From Candidatus Hydrogenedentota bacterium (GTDB taxonomy: Bacteria; Hydrogenedentota; Hydrogenedentia; Hydrogenedentiales; GCA-2746185), in the NCBI GenBank assembly GCA_012965445.1, contig DTSJ01000414.1, positions 560 to 7,508 on the forward strand: DNA of 6,949 nucleotides. Reading direction: 5' to 3'. Below the pieces are notes generated by a model, which made no database searches, was not told where the DNA came from, and worked only from the letters and a program-made list of their open reading frames with translations. A program made the position numbers and the translations under genes. The stretch's first letter is position 1. Every line of letters starts with the position of its first letter. Of the stretch, positions 1 through 5,942 are shown piece by piece.

Positions 1-61
1 GTGTTTGGCTCAAGTTGTCGGTTAAACTGTTAAAATTTGAGTAGTACTCTCGTCCGAAATT

Positions 62-196
62 CTATACGGACAAACGTTTCCGACCACGCGCACGACGGCG
101 CTTGATCACATTGCGCCCGCCCACCGTAGCCATACGCGCACGGAATCCATGTGTCCGCTTGCGTTTGATATTGGACGGTTGATAAGTCCTCTTCAC
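62..196 (-). CDS. rpmH: 50S ribosomal protein L34
   Basis: L34 is a small basic protein of the large ribosomal subunit that binds 23S rRNA. The 44-residue product starts (V/M)[16 protein letters not shown] and ends [12 protein letters not shown]; the length and the KRTYQPS and GFRARM blocks are those of the family. The start is GTG at 196, chosen because it gives exactly the family N-terminus and has GAGGAG about 7 nt upstream. An in-frame extension to 265 (beginning MHLLIMCW) has no family similarity and is rejected. In most bacteria rnpA follows rpmH; only about 60 bases remain before the window edge, so its presence cannot be judged. The [15 protein letters not shown] version is typical of proteobacteria. 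The gene has its own promoter candidate at 323-351. Confidence 0.97.
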   Translation of the reverse strand: MKRTYQPSNIKRKRTHGFRARMATVGGRNVIKRRRARGRKRLSV

Positions 197-322
197 TGCT
201 TTCTCCTCAATGTTAAAAACAAGACCACCGGGCCATCGAAGCCAACACATGATCAATAAGTGCAAAGACAGTTAGCAGAATCGTGGGGAGATGCGTAAGA
301 GACTACCCGCTAACGATTCGGA

Positions 323-351
323 ATAATACTCCAATTCCAACTAAGAATCAA
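323..351 (-). promoter_or_regulatory. rpmH: Promoter candidate for rpmH
   Basis: On the minus strand TTGATT (346-351) and TATTAT (323-328) are separated by exactly 17 bases (4/6 and 5/6 matches to the sigma-70 consensus). It lies just past the stop codon of the upstream methyltransferase gene, so rpmH can be transcribed independently of it. The predicted start near 316 leaves a leader of about 120 nt. Confidence 0.5.
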
Positions 352-354
352 ATT

Positions 355-1137
355 TCAACCTACTTTTGTCGGATACCCCACCAAATAAGACATCGGCATC
401 CCCTTAACCCTAATCGCCGCGGATTTCCAAGTATATCCCTCCACGCCTACTTTATCAGCCAATTCCAGCATCTCCCCGGCACTATACGTCCGCAAACAAG
501 AGACAATACCGTCAAACCCAATAATTAGAGGCGCCAACGGCACCAAATACGTCCAAAACAGCCGCGATACGCGAAAAGGACGTATAAACGGCGTCACGAG
601 CCATACGATTAAAGGAACATGAAACATCGGCAAAATCCCGACCAACGACCGATGTGTAGCCTCCACCACCGCGATCCCCTCACCTTTCGCCACCGCGTCG
701 CCCAGAATCTTCCGCGCGTCGTCAGGCCGAAAATGATGAAATGACGAAAACAACGTCCGGAATCCGCTCATTCCCTCCGGCACATCCAATACATCCACAG
801 GCGCATCAGAAAAGGATATCTCCGCGCCCAATTTCTCCGACACATACTCAAACGCCGCACGATTCGGATTCAAATCCGTCAACACAACCTCAATAGACTT
901 ACCCAACTCCTCAGAAACCAACCCCTGCAAACGACCCCAGGGACCCGCACCGCCCGAACACAAATCCACAACCCGATCAGCCCCACTCTCCCGAATCGCC
1001 TCGACCAACACCGGAACCACCGGATCATATATCTTACTGACATCCTCAACATGGGCGAGATAATCCGTCGTCGCACTCCGCAAAGACTCCGGCATCCAAT
1101 CCTGCTCATGAATCTCTATCAGATGAAAGCGTCGCAT
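355..1137 (-). CDS. Class I SAM-dependent methyltransferase-like protein with hydrophobic C-terminal segment
   Basis: The 260-residue product has a Rossmann-type methyltransferase N-terminal half. The SAM motif I is VVDLCSGGAG (about residues 56-65), the acidic loop after strand 2 is LTDLNP (86-91), and a motif IV-like stretch is TLFSSFHHF. The C-terminal half is hydrophobic, with two probable membrane or amphipathic stretches (about 166-185 and 194-212), so the protein may be membrane-associated. The substrate is not recognisable. I chose ATG at 1137 because GGAGG lies 5 nt upstream. An in-frame TTG at 1152 would add five residues and has AGGAG only 3 nt away, so it is possible but less likely. 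The gene is co-directional with rpmH. A TATTAT sits at 1167-1172 on the minus strand, but I see no convincing -35. The coding strand is G/T-rich because the whole region is A/C-rich on the plus strand. Confidence 0.82.
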   Translation of the reverse strand: MRRFHLIEIHEQDWMPESLRSATTDYLAHVEDVSKIYDPVVPVLVEAIRESGADRVVDLCSGGAGPWGRLQGLVSEELGKSIEVVLTDLNPNRAAFEYVSEKLGAEISFSDAPVDVLDVPEGMSGFRTLFSSFHHFRPDDARKILGDAVAKGEGIAVVEATHRSLVGILPMFHVPLIVWLVTPFIRPFRVSRLFWTYLVPLAPLIIGFDGIVSCLRTYSAGEMLELADKVGVEGYTWKSAAIRVKGMPMSYLVGYPTKVG

Positions 1138-1208
1138 ACAGTCCTCCGACAAATTCTCCTGTCACAATAATACCACTTCAAAATACATCCCCGCACAAAG
1201 TCTCAGTT

Positions 1209-1382
1209 CCCGCGAGCCGAAGTCCACTCAAACCTCGCCAGCGAATGCCGTCAACAAACCCCACACTCACCATTCGCTATTCCATAAAGGCCACTTGCCC
1301 CCTTGACCCACCTAAATCCGTTCGCTACTATCTACTTGCGTTATTTCGACAGTTCAGGATGCGTCAATCAAACGGAGAACAA
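1209..1382 (+). repeat. Upstream repeat block, copy 1 (leader of kinase fragment 1)
   Basis: This non-coding stretch is related to 3526-3751, in the same position ahead of kinase fragment 2. Shared landmarks in the same order are: CCCGC..AGCCGA.GTCCAC; CGCCAGCGAATGCC; GTCAACA.ACCCC; CATTCGC.A.TCCAT.AAGGCC; and CTACTAT..TACTTGCG. One 59-base unit (1242-1300) corresponds to the two tandem units of copy 2. The block holds the promoter at 1303-1331 and ends in the ribosome binding site of the kinase fragment. I infer that the kinase gene was duplicated together with its promoter region. No credible gene lies between 1138 and 1382. Confidence 0.7.
1303..1331 (+). promoter_or_regulatory. Promoter candidate upstream of kinase fragment 1 and the styC/styA-like genes
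   Basis: TTGACC (1303-1308) and TACTAT (1326-1331) are spaced by 17 bases. The same arrangement (TTGAAG, 17 bases, TACTAT) occurs at 3674-3702 in the second repeat copy. Conservation of spacing between diverged copies makes this more credible than a single match. It could drive the kinase remnant and, by read-through, the two metabolic genes that follow on the same strand. Confidence 0.55.
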
Positions 1383-1764
1383 ATGGGCATAGAACTGGGA
1401 ACCAAACTCGGAACCTTCCAAATCACTGCGCTCCTCGGCAAAGGAGGCATGGGCGAAGTATACCGCGCCATTGACTCAAAACTGGGCCGCGAAGTCGCCA
1501 TAAAAGTCCTCACTGCAGATCTCACAGACACGCCCGATATGCTCGCCAGATTCGAACACGAAGCACAAAGCCTCGCCTCGCTCGATCACCCCAACATCGG
1601 CGCGCTCTACGAATTCCAGACGATCGACGATACTCGATTCCTCGTCATGCAGCTCATCGAAGGCGAGACACTGGCCGACCGCATCGCGCAAGCAATCACA
1701 GCAACAGAACTTCATCGTCGTCCGAAACTTCGGCGAAGAAATAGTAAACCCAAATACCCACCTA
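1383..1764 (+). pseudogene. Truncated Ser/Thr protein kinase (Hanks-type), copy 1: N-lobe only plus relic C-terminal tail
   Basis: The ATG at 1383 follows GGAG by 5 nt. It opens a PknB-like kinase N-lobe: glycine loop GKGGMGEVYRA (residues 19-29), VAIKV with the ATP-binding Lys41, and the helix C Glu60 in RFEHEAQ. Similarity to the other two copies stops near residue 101 (TLADRIAQ), before the HRD catalytic loop, so it cannot be an active kinase. The frame stays open as low-complexity, Arg/Pro-rich sequence to 2129, running through the next gene in another frame. I read this as a consequence of the A/C-rich DNA rather than real protein. From about 1693 to 1764 another frame (+1) encodes QNFIVVRNFGEEIVNPN. 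This resembles the last residues of long kinase/beta-propeller proteins (pattern I-x-V-V-x-N-[WF]-x-E-E-[LI]; recalled, not searched). An out-of-frame internal deletion of a once long gene would explain both parts. Confidence 0.7.
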
Positions 1765-1791
1765 AGCCCCCAAACACAAAGGCAGCCCAAA

Positions 1792-2277
1792 ATGACCCAA
1801 CGCATGCAGTCAATCATGATCATGAACGGCGCGCTTGTTTTCCTCGTAGGACTCCTCTCCGGATTTCCCTACGCATACGTCATCATCGAAAAAATTGTCC
1901 TTTGGCCAATCCCCGGCGAAATCGACTGGACACCACCCGGCGACGAGAGAGCATGGCGCATGGCACACCTCGAAGGTATCCTCAACGGACTCACCCTCAT
2001 CGCAGTCGCGGCTGCCGGATCACGCCTCAAGATCACACCCCGCGCAGAAGCATTCATCGGATGGGGGCTCATTATCACCTCATGGGGAAACATCACGGCC
2101 TCGGTCATCGGCCCCATATTCGGCGGTAGAGGTCTCTATTTCGGCGACGGCTTCGCCAACAGCCTCGTCTACCTCCTCTTCGTTCTCGCAATCATCACCG
2201 TCATCACTGCCATGATCATGGTCTTCAGAGGTGCACTTGCAGACCTCCGCGATCAAAACAACAAGGACAAGTCATGA
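1792..2277 (+). CDS. Styrene oxide isomerase (StyC)-like four-helix membrane protein
   Basis: The 161-residue protein has four predicted membrane helices (about 8-32, 60-77, 87-107, 122-146). Compared from memory with Pseudomonas StyC it shares, in order: W..AH.....LNG...IAVA; GW....W.N; and RGL.FG. StyC is a membrane-embedded haem b enzyme that isomerises styrene oxide to phenylacetaldehyde (Meinwald rearrangement). His59 aligns with the StyC haem ligand His58, and Asn65 with active-site Asn64. The residue aligned with catalytic Tyr103 is Ser104 (anchored by Trp98 and Asn100, ungapped), so chemistry or substrate may differ. Its stop overlaps the start of the monooxygenase gene by 4 bases (ATGA at 2274-2277), implying coupled translation and a joint pathway. 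The ribosome binding site is weak (AAGG about 9 nt upstream). In known sty clusters styC lies downstream of styA; here the order is reversed. Confidence 0.78.
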   Translation: MTQRMQSIMIMNGALVFLVGLLSGFPYAYVIIEKIVLWPIPGEIDWTPPGDERAWRMAHLEGILNGLTLIAVAAAGSRLKITPRAEAFIGWGLIITSWGNITASVIGPIFGGRGLYFGDGFANSLVYLLFVLAIITVITAMIMVFRGALADLRDQNNKDKS

Positions 2278-3500
2278 GAAAAATAACCCTCATCGGCGCA
2301 GGACAATCGGGACTCCAACTCGGACACGGACTGCTCGAGAAAGGCTACGACGTCACCATAGTTACGGACCGCACTGCCCAGGAAGTTCACGACGGCTCGA
2401 TCATGTCCAGCCAGGTTATGTTCCACCCCTGCCTTCAAACCGAACGCGACCTTGGCCTGAATTTCTGGGACGAAGAATGCCCATTCATGAAAACCCTCAG
2501 CGTCACAGGCGTAGGCCCCGACGGATCAGCCCTCATTGACTGGACCTGCTCACTCGGCGATGGCCCCAGCCAGTCACTCGACCAACGCGTAAAATTTCCC
2601 GTCTGGATGAACAAATTCGAAGAACGCGGCGGTAAACTCATCATCCACGAAGCCACCATCGAAGACGCAGAGGGATACGCCGAAGAAAGCGATCTCCTCC
2701 TCGTCGCAACGGGCAAAGGCGCCCTAGGCAGACTCTTTCAGCGCGACCCCTCCCGCTCCCCATTCGATAAACCCCAGCGCAATCTCCTTCTCCTCTTCGT
2801 CAACGGAATGATTCCCCGCGACGACGACGCCACCGGCGGACTCTCCGTAATCCCGGGCGTCGGTGAATACCTCTGCTTCCGCGCACTCACCACCACAGGC
2901 GAATGCGCCATCATGCTCTTCGAAGCTGCAATGGGTGGACCCATGGATGACTGGAAATCGTGCAGCACGCTCGATGAACACATCGATAAAGCAAAATCCC
3001 TCCTCGGCGCGTTCCTCCCCTGGGAAGCTGAACGTTGCAAGAACATCACCCCCACCGATCCCAACGCCATCCTCAGAGGCGCCTTCCCCCCAACCGTAAA
3101 AACACCCCTCGCCACACTCCCCTCTGGTGCCACATCCCTCGGCATCGGCGACGCAGTAGTTCTCAACGACCCCGTAACCGGACGCGGCGCAAACGGGGCC
3201 GCCATGGCCGCATCCATCTACCTCCGCAGAATCCTCGAACACACCGACCACGATTTCACCCCCGAATGGATGACCCAGACCTTCGAAGACTTCTACGACT
3301 GGGCACAATGGGGCGTACGATTCACCAACGTCCAGCTCGGCGTACCACCCGCCCCCCACATCATCCAAATCCTCATGACCGCACAGGAAAACGAAGCCGT
3401 AAAACAAGCATTCGTAAACGGATTCAACAACCCCGAAACGACCTTTCCCTGGATAGAAGACCCCGCCGAAACCCAAAAATTCATCGACCAACACAGCTAA
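2274..3500 (+). CDS. Styrene/indole monooxygenase family flavoprotein (StyA-like oxygenase component)
   Basis: The 408-residue product is full length for the StyA family: two-component FAD monooxygenases that epoxidise vinyl-aromatics or indole using FADH2 made by a separate reductase. The N-terminal dinucleotide fold reads IGAGQSGLQLG (residues 7-17). The middle has DLLLVATGKGALGRLF (140-155) followed by SPFDKPQR (162-169), almost as in Pseudomonas StyA (DLLVVCTGKYALGKVF, SPFEKPQR). The FAD motif is GIGDAVVLNDPVTGRGAN (290-307). Near residue 46 it reads S45-S-Q47-V-M49, the S-x-Q-x-M pattern I recall as characteristic of indole monooxygenases (S46/Q48/M50); styrene monooxygenases have N46/V48/H50. 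The product may therefore be an indole or related heteroaromatic epoxide. The ATG overlaps the stop of the isomerase-like gene, with AAGGAC upstream. No flavin reductase gene is in the window. Confidence 0.88.
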   Translation: MRKITLIGAGQSGLQLGHGLLEKGYDVTIVTDRTAQEVHDGSIMSSQVMFHPCLQTERDLGLNFWDEECPFMKTLSVTGVGPDGSALIDWTCSLGDGPSQSLDQRVKFPVWMNKFEERGGKLIIHEATIEDAEGYAEESDLLLVATGKGALGRLFQRDPSRSPFDKPQRNLLLLFVNGMIPRDDDATGGLSVIPGVGEYLCFRALTTTGECAIMLFEAAMGGPMDDWKSCSTLDEHIDKAKSLLGAFLPWEAERCKNITPTDPNAILRGAFPPTVKTPLATLPSGATSLGIGDAVVLNDPVTGRGANGAAMAASIYLRRILEHTDHDFTPEWMTQTFEDFYDWAQWGVRFTNVQLGVPPAPHIIQILMTAQENEAVKQAFVNGFNNPETTFPWIEDPAETQKFIDQHS

Positions 3501-3561
3501 TCGAATATCCAATGGAGGGCGAGGCTCCCGCCTAGCCGATGTCCACCGGCGTCCCCGCCAG

Positions 3562-3679
3562 CGAATGCCCTCTCAAGACCCCATGCCAATCGACGGCCAT
3601 TCCATGCCGACCGCTAGACCCGAATTCCGTCAACAGACCCCGCACCAATCATTCGCCACTCCATGAAGGCCCCTTGAAG
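3562..3679 (+). repeat. Imperfect tandem repeat, two 59-base units
   Basis: Units are 3562-3620 and 3621-3679. They align without gaps at the key points: CGAATGCC.TC against CGAATTCCGTC; AGACCCCATGCCAATC against AGACCCCGCACCAATC; and GGCCATTCCATG against CGCCACTCCATG. Copy 1 upstream of kinase fragment 1 has a single unit (1242-1300), closer to the second unit here. This indicates a local duplication in this copy. Confidence 0.6.
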
Positions 3680-3702
3680 CACATAAACCCCTTCACTACT
3701 AT
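3674..3702 (+). promoter_or_regulatory. Promoter candidate upstream of kinase fragment 2
   Basis: TTGAAG (3674-3679), a 17-base spacer, then TACTAT (3697-3702), as in the copy at 1303-1331 (TTGACC, 17, TACTAT). The downstream TACTTGCG is also shared. Confidence 0.5.
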
Positions 3703-3709
3703 TACTTGC

Positions 3710-3733
3710 GCGACATCAGGATATACATGTCGC
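3710..3733 (+). other. Inverted repeat in the leader of kinase fragment 2
   Basis: GCGACAT (3710-3716) and ATGTCGC (3727-3733) form a perfect 7-bp palindromic pair around a 10-base spacer, just downstream of the -10 element and close to the expected transcription start. It could be an operator half-site pair or an RNA hairpin. Copy 1 lacks it. Confidence 0.3.
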
Positions 3734-3751
3734 AACGCAATGGGAGATGAA

Positions 3752-4231
3752 ATGGGCCTTCAACCCTGCACTGTACTAGGCACCTTCAAAATCAACGCCC
3801 CACTCGGTAAGGGCGGCATGTGTGAAGTGTACCTCGCGACCGATTCCAATCTCGATAGACAAGTCGCCATAAAAGTCCTGCCGGAATCGTTCGCCTCCGA
3901 CCCGGAGCGCTTGGCACGTTTTCAACGCGAAGCCAAAACTTTGGCGTCTCTCAATCACCCCAACGTCGCAACCGTCCACGGCTTCGAACACGACGAAACT
4001 AAAAACATCCACTACCTCGTCATGGAACATATAGACGAAGAGACCCTCGGCGAGCGTATCGCGCGCGGCTCGCTTTCAGTATCCGAGGTCCTCCCCCTCT
4101 TCATCGACATCGCCCACGGCCTCGACGCCGCTCACGAAGCAGGCATCATCTACCGCGATCTCAAACCCGACAACCAATTTCGCCCCGTGACCAAAAACCA
4201 AACAATGCCGAACCTGTCAAAACGGACCTGA
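3752..4231 (+). CDS. Truncated Ser/Thr protein kinase (Hanks-type), copy 2: ends just after the catalytic loop
   Basis: This 159-residue frame aligns without gaps to copies 1 and 3 from its first residue (MGLQPCTVLGTFKINAPLGK). ATG 3752 is chosen on that homology and on GGGAG 5 nt upstream; in-frame ATGs at 3539 and 3740 are less likely. Visible kinase features are the glycine loop GKGGMCEVY (19-27, third Gly replaced by Cys24), VAIKV with Lys41, Glu60, the hinge VMEHIDEETL, and the catalytic loop YRDLKPDN (134-141, His of HRD replaced by Tyr). Right after Asn141 the homology ends in unrelated sequence (QFRPVTKNQ...) and a stop. The DFG motif, activation loop and helices F-I are missing, so kinase activity is very unlikely. 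It is either a pseudogene or a short kinase-like protein. The 115 bases between its stop and the thioesterase stop (4232-4346) hold nothing recognisable. Confidence 0.72.
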   Translation: MGLQPCTVLGTFKINAPLGKGGMCEVYLATDSNLDRQVAIKVLPESFASDPERLARFQREAKTLASLNHPNVATVHGFEHDETKNIHYLVMEHIDEETLGERIARGSLSVSEVLPLFIDIAHGLDAAHEAGIIYRDLKPDNQFRPVTKNQTMPNLSKRT

Positions 4232-4346
4232 ACAGACGTCAAAACCACCTCAGGAAGCGCTCAACAGCACTCAAAATAGCCCGAAAAGGAAAATATCTTG
4301 TCAACAGATTACTGGGGCAATTCACAGGCACTGGCAACCAGCAAAT

Positions 4347-4763
4347 CTACCTCCGCTTCACCTTACGAAGCAGAGCGGAATAACTCAGCACAGTCGAATC
4401 ACCACAAGAAATCAACCCCCGCATAAACAGCATCCGGCCCGTTTCACGAAGAATCTCCCCGGTCGCCTCCAGCATATCACCCTTCACCGCAGGCCCAATA
4501 AATTCACAGTTAAACGATACAGTCACACTGGTCTGCCCCGCGAGCGGCGCGCGCGAAAGCACATACAAAGCATAATCAGCGAACGTCATCAAAACACCCC
4601 CATGAACATTCCCGGAACTGTTCATGTGCTTGTCATCCAGCAAAATCTGACAAGAAGACTTCCCGTCAACCTTCCGGTAATACATGGGTCCACAATGGTC
4701 CTCAAAAGGATCAACGCCCTCCCAAACCTCCCAGCCCTCCAGCCGCGAATCAATCTCACTCAT
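4347..4763 (-). CDS. Hotdog-fold acyl-CoA thioesterase, PaaI type
   Basis: The 138-residue product is of normal length for a single hotdog domain. The signature N48-SSG-NVHGG-VLMTFAD63 matches the PaaI/YbgC-like motif N..G..HGG.....D, where the HGG segment and the acidic residue on the central helix act on the thioester. Members hydrolyse acyl- or aryl-CoA (for example phenylacetyl-CoA derivatives); the substrate cannot be read from sequence. ATG 4763 is preferred (product starts MSEIDSRLEGW), with GAGGA about 8 nt upstream. A GTG at 4814 would add a hydrophobic 17-residue N-terminus (GILGVWIAIWILRIFA) overlapping the promoter candidate, so I reject it. The gene is divergent from the SDR gene, and its 3' end faces kinase fragment 2. 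A link to the StyA/StyC-like pair is only a guess. Confidence 0.87.
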   Translation of the reverse strand: MSEIDSRLEGWEVWEGVDPFEDHCGPMYYRKVDGKSSCQILLDDKHMNSSGNVHGGVLMTFADYALYVLSRAPLAGQTSVTVSFNCEFIGPAVKGDMLEATGEILRETGRMLFMRGLISCGDSTVLSYSALLRKVKRR

Positions 4764-4803
4764 AGCGAAAATCCTCAATATCCATATAGCAATCCAAACG
4801 CCA

Positions 4804-4831
4804 AGTATACCCACAACCCGCGCCCAAACAA
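4804..4831 (-). promoter_or_regulatory. Promoter candidate for the thioesterase gene
   Basis: On the minus strand TTGTTT (4826-4831) is followed after 16 bases by TATACT (4804-4809). The predicted start near 4797 gives a leader of about 34 nt. It sits back to back with the SDR promoter candidate in a 147-base divergent gap, so one regulator could control both genes. Confidence 0.42.
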
Positions 4832-4845
4832 AAACACCATCCCGA

Positions 4846-4875
4846 TTGACAACTCACCCAAATACAAAGCACAAT
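4846..4875 (+). promoter_or_regulatory. Promoter candidate for the SDR gene
   Basis: TTGACA (4846-4851) is a perfect -35 element. With an 18-base spacer it meets CACAAT (4870-4875, 4/6). The transcript would start near 4883, leaving a leader of about 28 nt that contains the AGGAG ribosome binding site. Confidence 0.45.
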
Positions 4876-4910
4876 GCCCTCTTTCGATTCAAACCCACCA
4901 GGAGTCCACC

Positions 4911-5699
4911 ATGTCCAACGAAACACTCGCCATAAACCAACTCTTCACCGTCAAAGGCAAAACCGCTGTAGTCACAGGCGGATCACGCGGAATCGGCCTC
5001 ATGATCGCCCGGGGATACATCCAAAACGGCGCAAAAGTATACATCTCCTCCCGAAAAGCAGACGTCTGCGACGCGGTTGCCGAAGAACTCTCGAAAGACG
5101 GCGAATGCATATCAATCCCGGCCGACCTCTCCAACAAACCGGGCTGGGAAACCCTCGTAAACGCAGTCAAAGAGCAAGAAGACTCCATCGACATCCTCGT
5201 CAACAACGCCGGCGCCGTCTGGGCCGAACCCTTCGACGATTTCCCCGAATCCGGCTACGACAGAACTCTTGACATAAACCTGAAAGGCATCTATTTTCTC
5301 ACCCAGATGTTCCTCCCCCTCCTAGAAAAAAATCACACCCGGGACGATCCTGCACGAGTCATCAACATCGGCAGCATCGACGGCATAAAAGTTCCCAGCA
5401 TGGACAACTTTCCCTACGGCCCAAGCAAAGCCGCCGTGCATCACCTCACCAAGGTACTCGCCGTTCGCCTCGCTCCCCGCGGCATCGCAGTAAACGCGAT
5501 CGCGCCCGGCCCGTTCGAGAGCAAGATGATGGAATGGAGCCTCGAGAACTTCAAAGATAGAATCGAAGCGAACTGCCCCCTCGGTCGAATCGGTGCCCCG
5601 GAAGACATGGCCGCCCTTGCGATCTTTCTCGCCTCGCCTGGCGCAAGTTACTTAAACGGGACGGTCATACCGTTAGACGGCGGCATCTGCGTAACGTGA
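4911..5699 (+). CDS. Short-chain dehydrogenase/reductase, RhlG/FabG-like (NADPH-dependent ketoreductase)
   Basis: The 262-residue product is a complete classical SDR. The cofactor motif is TGGSRGIG (22-29) and the strand 4 motif NNAG (98-101). The catalytic tetrad is Asn123, Ser155 (NIGSIDG), Tyr169 and Lys173 (YGPSK), and the C-terminal part has AIAPGPF and LDGG. ISSR at the end of strand 2 suggests preference for NADP(H). Overall pattern and several stretches (VTGGSRGIG.MIA.G, ADLS, ARVINIGS..GI, AYGPSKAA-like, APEDMAALAI-like) resemble Pseudomonas RhlG, a beta-ketoacyl reductase-like enzyme; the true substrate is unknown. Start ATG 4911 has AGGAG 6 nt upstream. In-frame ATGs as far back as 4602 overlap the thioesterase gene and are rejected. 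Downstream lies the hairpin at 5707-5735. Confidence 0.92.
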   Translation: MSNETLAINQLFTVKGKTAVVTGGSRGIGLMIARGYIQNGAKVYISSRKADVCDAVAEELSKDGECISIPADLSNKPGWETLVNAVKEQEDSIDILVNNAGAVWAEPFDDFPESGYDRTLDINLKGIYFLTQMFLPLLEKNHTRDDPARVINIGSIDGIKVPSMDNFPYGPSKAAVHHLTKVLAVRLAPRGIAVNAIAPGPFESKMMEWSLENFKDRIEANCPLGRIGAPEDMAALAIFLASPGASYLNGTVIPLDGGICVT

Positions 5700-5701
5700 T
5701 A

Positions 5702-5735
5702 GAAAAATGGAGCCAAGTCCTCGACTTGGCTCCAT
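5702..5735 (-). terminator. Perfect 12-bp hairpin, terminator-like on the minus strand
   Basis: The arms at 5707-5718 and 5724-5735 are perfectly complementary (12 bp, loop CCTCG; core GGAGCCAAGT/ACTTGGCTCC). On the minus strand the hairpin is followed by a T-run (complement of AAAAA at 5703-5707), as in an intrinsic terminator. On the plus strand no T-run follows, although it begins 8 bases after the SDR stop. It may end leftward transcripts coming from the right, or terminate both ways weakly. No convincing minus-strand gene lies just to its right. Confidence 0.6.
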
Positions 5736-5942
5736 CCTGATTCATCTGCAAGATTTGATAACCGCTACCGTGTCGGCGTACTTTCCGGACGACGATATTC
5801 TTCACGAGGACCACGCGGCCTTCGATCTCCACCGTCGCCCCGACGGCGCGGCCCATCGGCGGTGTTCGCTTCTTCCTTGTCCACGACCCCGTCATCGTTG
5901 CGATTTCACGCATCATAGCCATTCCGCGAATCAGGAGGTAAG
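5736..5942. other. Spacer with no assigned gene
   Basis: The 207 bases between the hairpin and kinase fragment 3 lack the A/C bias of the surrounding DNA. A minus-strand frame here (containing VGATVEIEGRVVLVKNIVV) has plausible codon texture, but it has no ribosome binding site and runs through the hairpin into the SDR gene. The leader repeat of kinase copies 1 and 2 is not present. TTGATA (5755-5760), 18 bases, TACTTT (5779-5784) is a weak promoter match only. Confidence 0.4.

Larger units (their letters stand above)
3526..3751 (+). repeat. Upstream repeat block, copy 2 (leader of kinase fragment 2)
   Basis: This is the counterpart of 1209-1382 and begins about 25 bases after the monooxygenase stop. 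It keeps the order CCCGC.TAGCCGATGTCCAC, CGCCAGCGAATGCC, GTCAACAGACCCC, CATTCGCCACTCCATGAAGGCC and CACTACTATTACTTGCG, then a ribosome binding site (GGGAG, 5 nt before ATG). It is longer than copy 1 because one 59-base unit is doubled. An ORF opening at 3539 runs through the block into the kinase frame. Its N-terminal 71 residues have no counterpart in the other kinase copies, so I treat them as leader, not protein. Confidence 0.7.

Noticed and set aside
1..61. Possible start of rnpA on the minus strand (TTG near base 13, reading LSQT)
   Set aside because: Only about four codons are visible and no clear ribosome binding site precedes them, so the expected gene order is not enough to call it.
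197..265. N-terminal extension of rpmH to an upstream start at 265
   Set aside because: The extra 23 residues have no similarity to L34, and the GTG at 196 has a good ribosome binding site and gives the canonical N-terminus.
197..354. Replication origin with DnaA boxes next to rpmH
   Set aside because: No TTATCCACA-like box was seen on either strand, and dnaA is not in the window.
1765..2129. Arg/Pro-rich continuation of kinase frame 1 as a real protein
   Set aside because: It overlaps the StyC-like gene in another frame and has the composition expected from A/C-rich DNA read out of frame.
2724..3512. Long minus-strand frame of 262 residues opposite the monooxygenase gene
   Set aside because: It is a shadow of the StyA-like gene, rich in Gly/Val/Glu/Cys as expected from the strand bias, with no recognisable motifs.
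3035..3535. Plus-strand His/Arg/Pro-rich frame inside and past the monooxygenase gene
   Set aside because: It is an out-of-frame reading of C-rich coding sequence, with no ribosome binding site or family similarity.
4178..4380. Open frame after kinase fragment 2 as a relic kinase tail
   Set aside because: The translation (Lys/Arg/Asn-rich) shows no kinase or beta-propeller signature in any frame.
4602..4910. N-terminal extension of the SDR to 4602
   Set aside because: It overlaps the thioesterase gene and both promoter candidates. The family N-terminus and AGGAG site fit ATG 4911.
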